NCBI GenBank assembly: GCA_020796225.1
Contig: CM036758.1
Coordinates: 25,128,397 to 25,192,396 of the forward strand
DNA from: Arion vulgaris
Lineage: Eukaryota > Mollusca > Gastropoda > Stylommatophora > Arionidae
Length of the DNA stretch: 64,000 nucleotides
Reading direction: 5' to 3'
Below are positions 55,101-58,100 of this stretch, piece after piece. Below the pieces are notes generated by a model. That model did no database searches, had not been told where the DNA came from, and saw nothing but the letters and a program-made list of their open reading frames with translations. Positions within the stretch are counted from its first letter, which is position 1. Each line of letters opens with the position of its first letter. The position numbers and the translations under genes are program-made.

Positions 55101-58100
55101 TCAAATAGAGGAGATAGGGTCCCTGTCCCAGACAAAGTACTTAATGATATAGATTCTATGGTAGAATATGCTCTAAAATGACCGCTTTTAAACTACTCTT
55201 TATGAGTGATTTGAGCCATAGAGCATACTGCCTGCTGTGACTTACAGCTGTTTTATCATTTTCAACCCCAGCCCCACTTCCCCAACATGTGACAGTCTCT
55301 ACACTGAGTACAGAGTGTCATCTGTGCATATTGGAACCAATTTGTGTTTTCTCTGGATTAACTACTTCTCAACCACATTTTGTGATTTGTGAGTTTAGCC
55401 AAAAAGCATGAGCATGATGTTTTGTCGTTTACTGCTGGGAGACCATTCCAGATAAGAAACATGCTCCTCATTTTCTTAGAAACATTGTGTCTCTGCAAGA
55501 AATTAATTTTTCCTCTGTCGGGATCACAAAATGGAGTAAGAAAACAACAGCCATTGGCAGAATTATGAGGACCGAGTATTCTGGCACAACCAACCAGTTA
55601 GACTTGCAGGGCCACATTACTTTATCAACAGACATTGCTGGCCTGGACCATTGTCACAAACATGATTACACAGTAGCTGTGCTGGGACTCAATCTGCAGG
55701 CATCGGAGAGGAAAATCATATATTTGTAGACACTCTGAAATGTCCGTTTTGTGTGTGAACAAATTTCATATTGTGTGAAATTTTGCACTTACATTACTGC
55801 TTTCTCTCAAGGATAGCTTTTCTTTTCGATCCATACTTTCTTTGTCAGACAGCAACATTATAGTCTGTTTCCAGGACTGTTTACAGGTTCAGGGAGGTGA
55901 AGTAGGATCTTGGTCAATGCTGGATCACTGACCCTGGTGCTGAAGTGACACCTTAGTCACTGCGCTTATGGCCCAACTTGAGAATCTTAAATAAGGAGGG
56001 GAGGTCAGATCAGGAGAAACTGCTAAAGGATAGAAAATGGCAGTTACAGTATATGTAGTAAATGAGCAGAGATTGTCTCAGAGGAAGTATTTCTTATTCT
56101 CCATTCATCCGCTATGAATTCAGGCATAGTCGGGGCGCCTTGTATGCGCATCTGACTGAATTTTGCAGGAATGCCTGCTTTCCTTATTAGTGCCCCCCAC
56201 CATACAGTTGTGCCTTCTCCAACTTCAGGGGTACTTGTAGTTTAGATCCTCAAGAATTGATCTGGAGTCAGGGAACCTATAGTCCAACCACTTGGCGTGA
56301 ACTTACCAAAGATTTGTTGGTCCATGCCTCGGACACTTGGAATTTCTATGACAAATGATACCTAGTGAAGATCTGACTTTGCTATCGGCTTCCTCACCTA
56401 TTTTCTACTTGCGGTGAGGTCGTTCCAGATAAGGAACACTCTCAACAATTTTGGGACATATTCATTTGAATTTGTTTAGGTTTGTCTGTGCTGACAGCCC
56501 CTATGTTTTCTGGCATTTTATAGAATAACACTCTATTGGTCATCTTAAGCATCTTAATGCATGATCTACGCCAAGAAGTGTGTCCATGTTTAGAACGCGT
56601 TACCTACTCTTGGCCTCAAGTACATAGTTTACTGTAGTCTTCCCTTTCATCGACGCCACACAGACAGAATATCTCAGACTTTCACAGTCTTTCCTAGAAT
56701 TGGCAACTATGGTGCGACCATTGACTTTGTGTGCATGGAGTTGATGTTTACGACAACTCATTGTGCTATATCTTTGCTCAGTGTATCGGTCATTTGTACT
56801 GCATTTTAACTATCATGTATCTTTGAATGTTGGCTAGGAGACGCATGTGGATGCAGTCACTCTGAGATTCTTCTCGTCTATATTGCAAACAGATCACATA
56901 GCATTCCTGATTGCACCCACACAACTAACATTACCTCTTGGTAAATGTCCCATTATCCCCACCACTTTGCCAGACTACTGAGCCTTAGTCTGTTTAGAGG
57001 GCCACCATATGGAGATGGGGTAGGTATTGATCAGTGCCAGCTCCCTGACTCTGGCGCATTGTTGTCACTTTGTTTTATTGCGGCCTTTTAATGAGACCTC
57101 TGTCACGCTTTATATAATTTCATGCTGACTGCCTCTTATCACAACTAGGTGCCACTAGCTACAGACACACAAGACAAGTCTAATAAAAGACTTTTAAACG
57201 CTACCTACCTCTTATCATGACTAGTTCTGCTAGCTACGGACACACAAGACCACAAGTCTAATAGCAGACTTGTAAGCGCCACCTGTCCTTGCCACTGAAA
57301 CGACCCGCTTGCAAAGAGGCGTGAGTCCTGCAGGTGTTAAAGACTATGCTAGCTTGCCAGCGATACTGCATAGACACTCGCTTGTTCATTCAGTTTTCAA
57401 GACGAGACACAGAGACTGCACCCAGATAGAGAAAGTATTTGATTATAGAGATTCTCAACAAAAAAAGGACACAAGAAAGTTCTTGAGGGGAGGAGATATT
57501 TATTGTTTAAGAGAGAAAAACTATTTTTCAGAGAGAGAGAGAGAGATTTTGAAATCGAAGAGTACTTGAAAATGAAAGGGTCTAAGAGAGAAAGTATGTG
57601 TGAGAGAGAGAGGGTGAGGGTCTCAATAAGATGAGAGGAAATACTTAAGAGTAAGTCTCAAAGTAAGGAGAAACTATTTAGTGAGAGTCAGTGGGAAAAA
57701 AGCGATCTTGAAGAGAGTTATCATCAAAGAGAGAACTTGAGAGTCTAAATGAGAGAAGAAAACAATCAAAGAATGGAGAGAAAATACTTAAGAAGAGAAA
57801 GGGTTACTTTTAGGAGAGGAAATACTTGATAAAAAGTCTAATAACAGTGACGAAGTATTTTTGGAGATAATATAAAATAAATAGAGCAATAATAGTTAAA
57901 GATTCTCATAGAGCAGAGAGGGGGTCTTAGAAAGAGGAGAGCAAATACATAATAAGAGAGAGTCAAAACACAGCCAACTCTAACTGGGCCTGACAACTGA
58001 TGGGAAAATCCCTGACCTAGTTTAAGCTAGGGGCTGGAAAATATATATGTTTGATAGAACACTGCAAGCTTTTTGCAATTTTACTCGATTCTGTGTGTCT

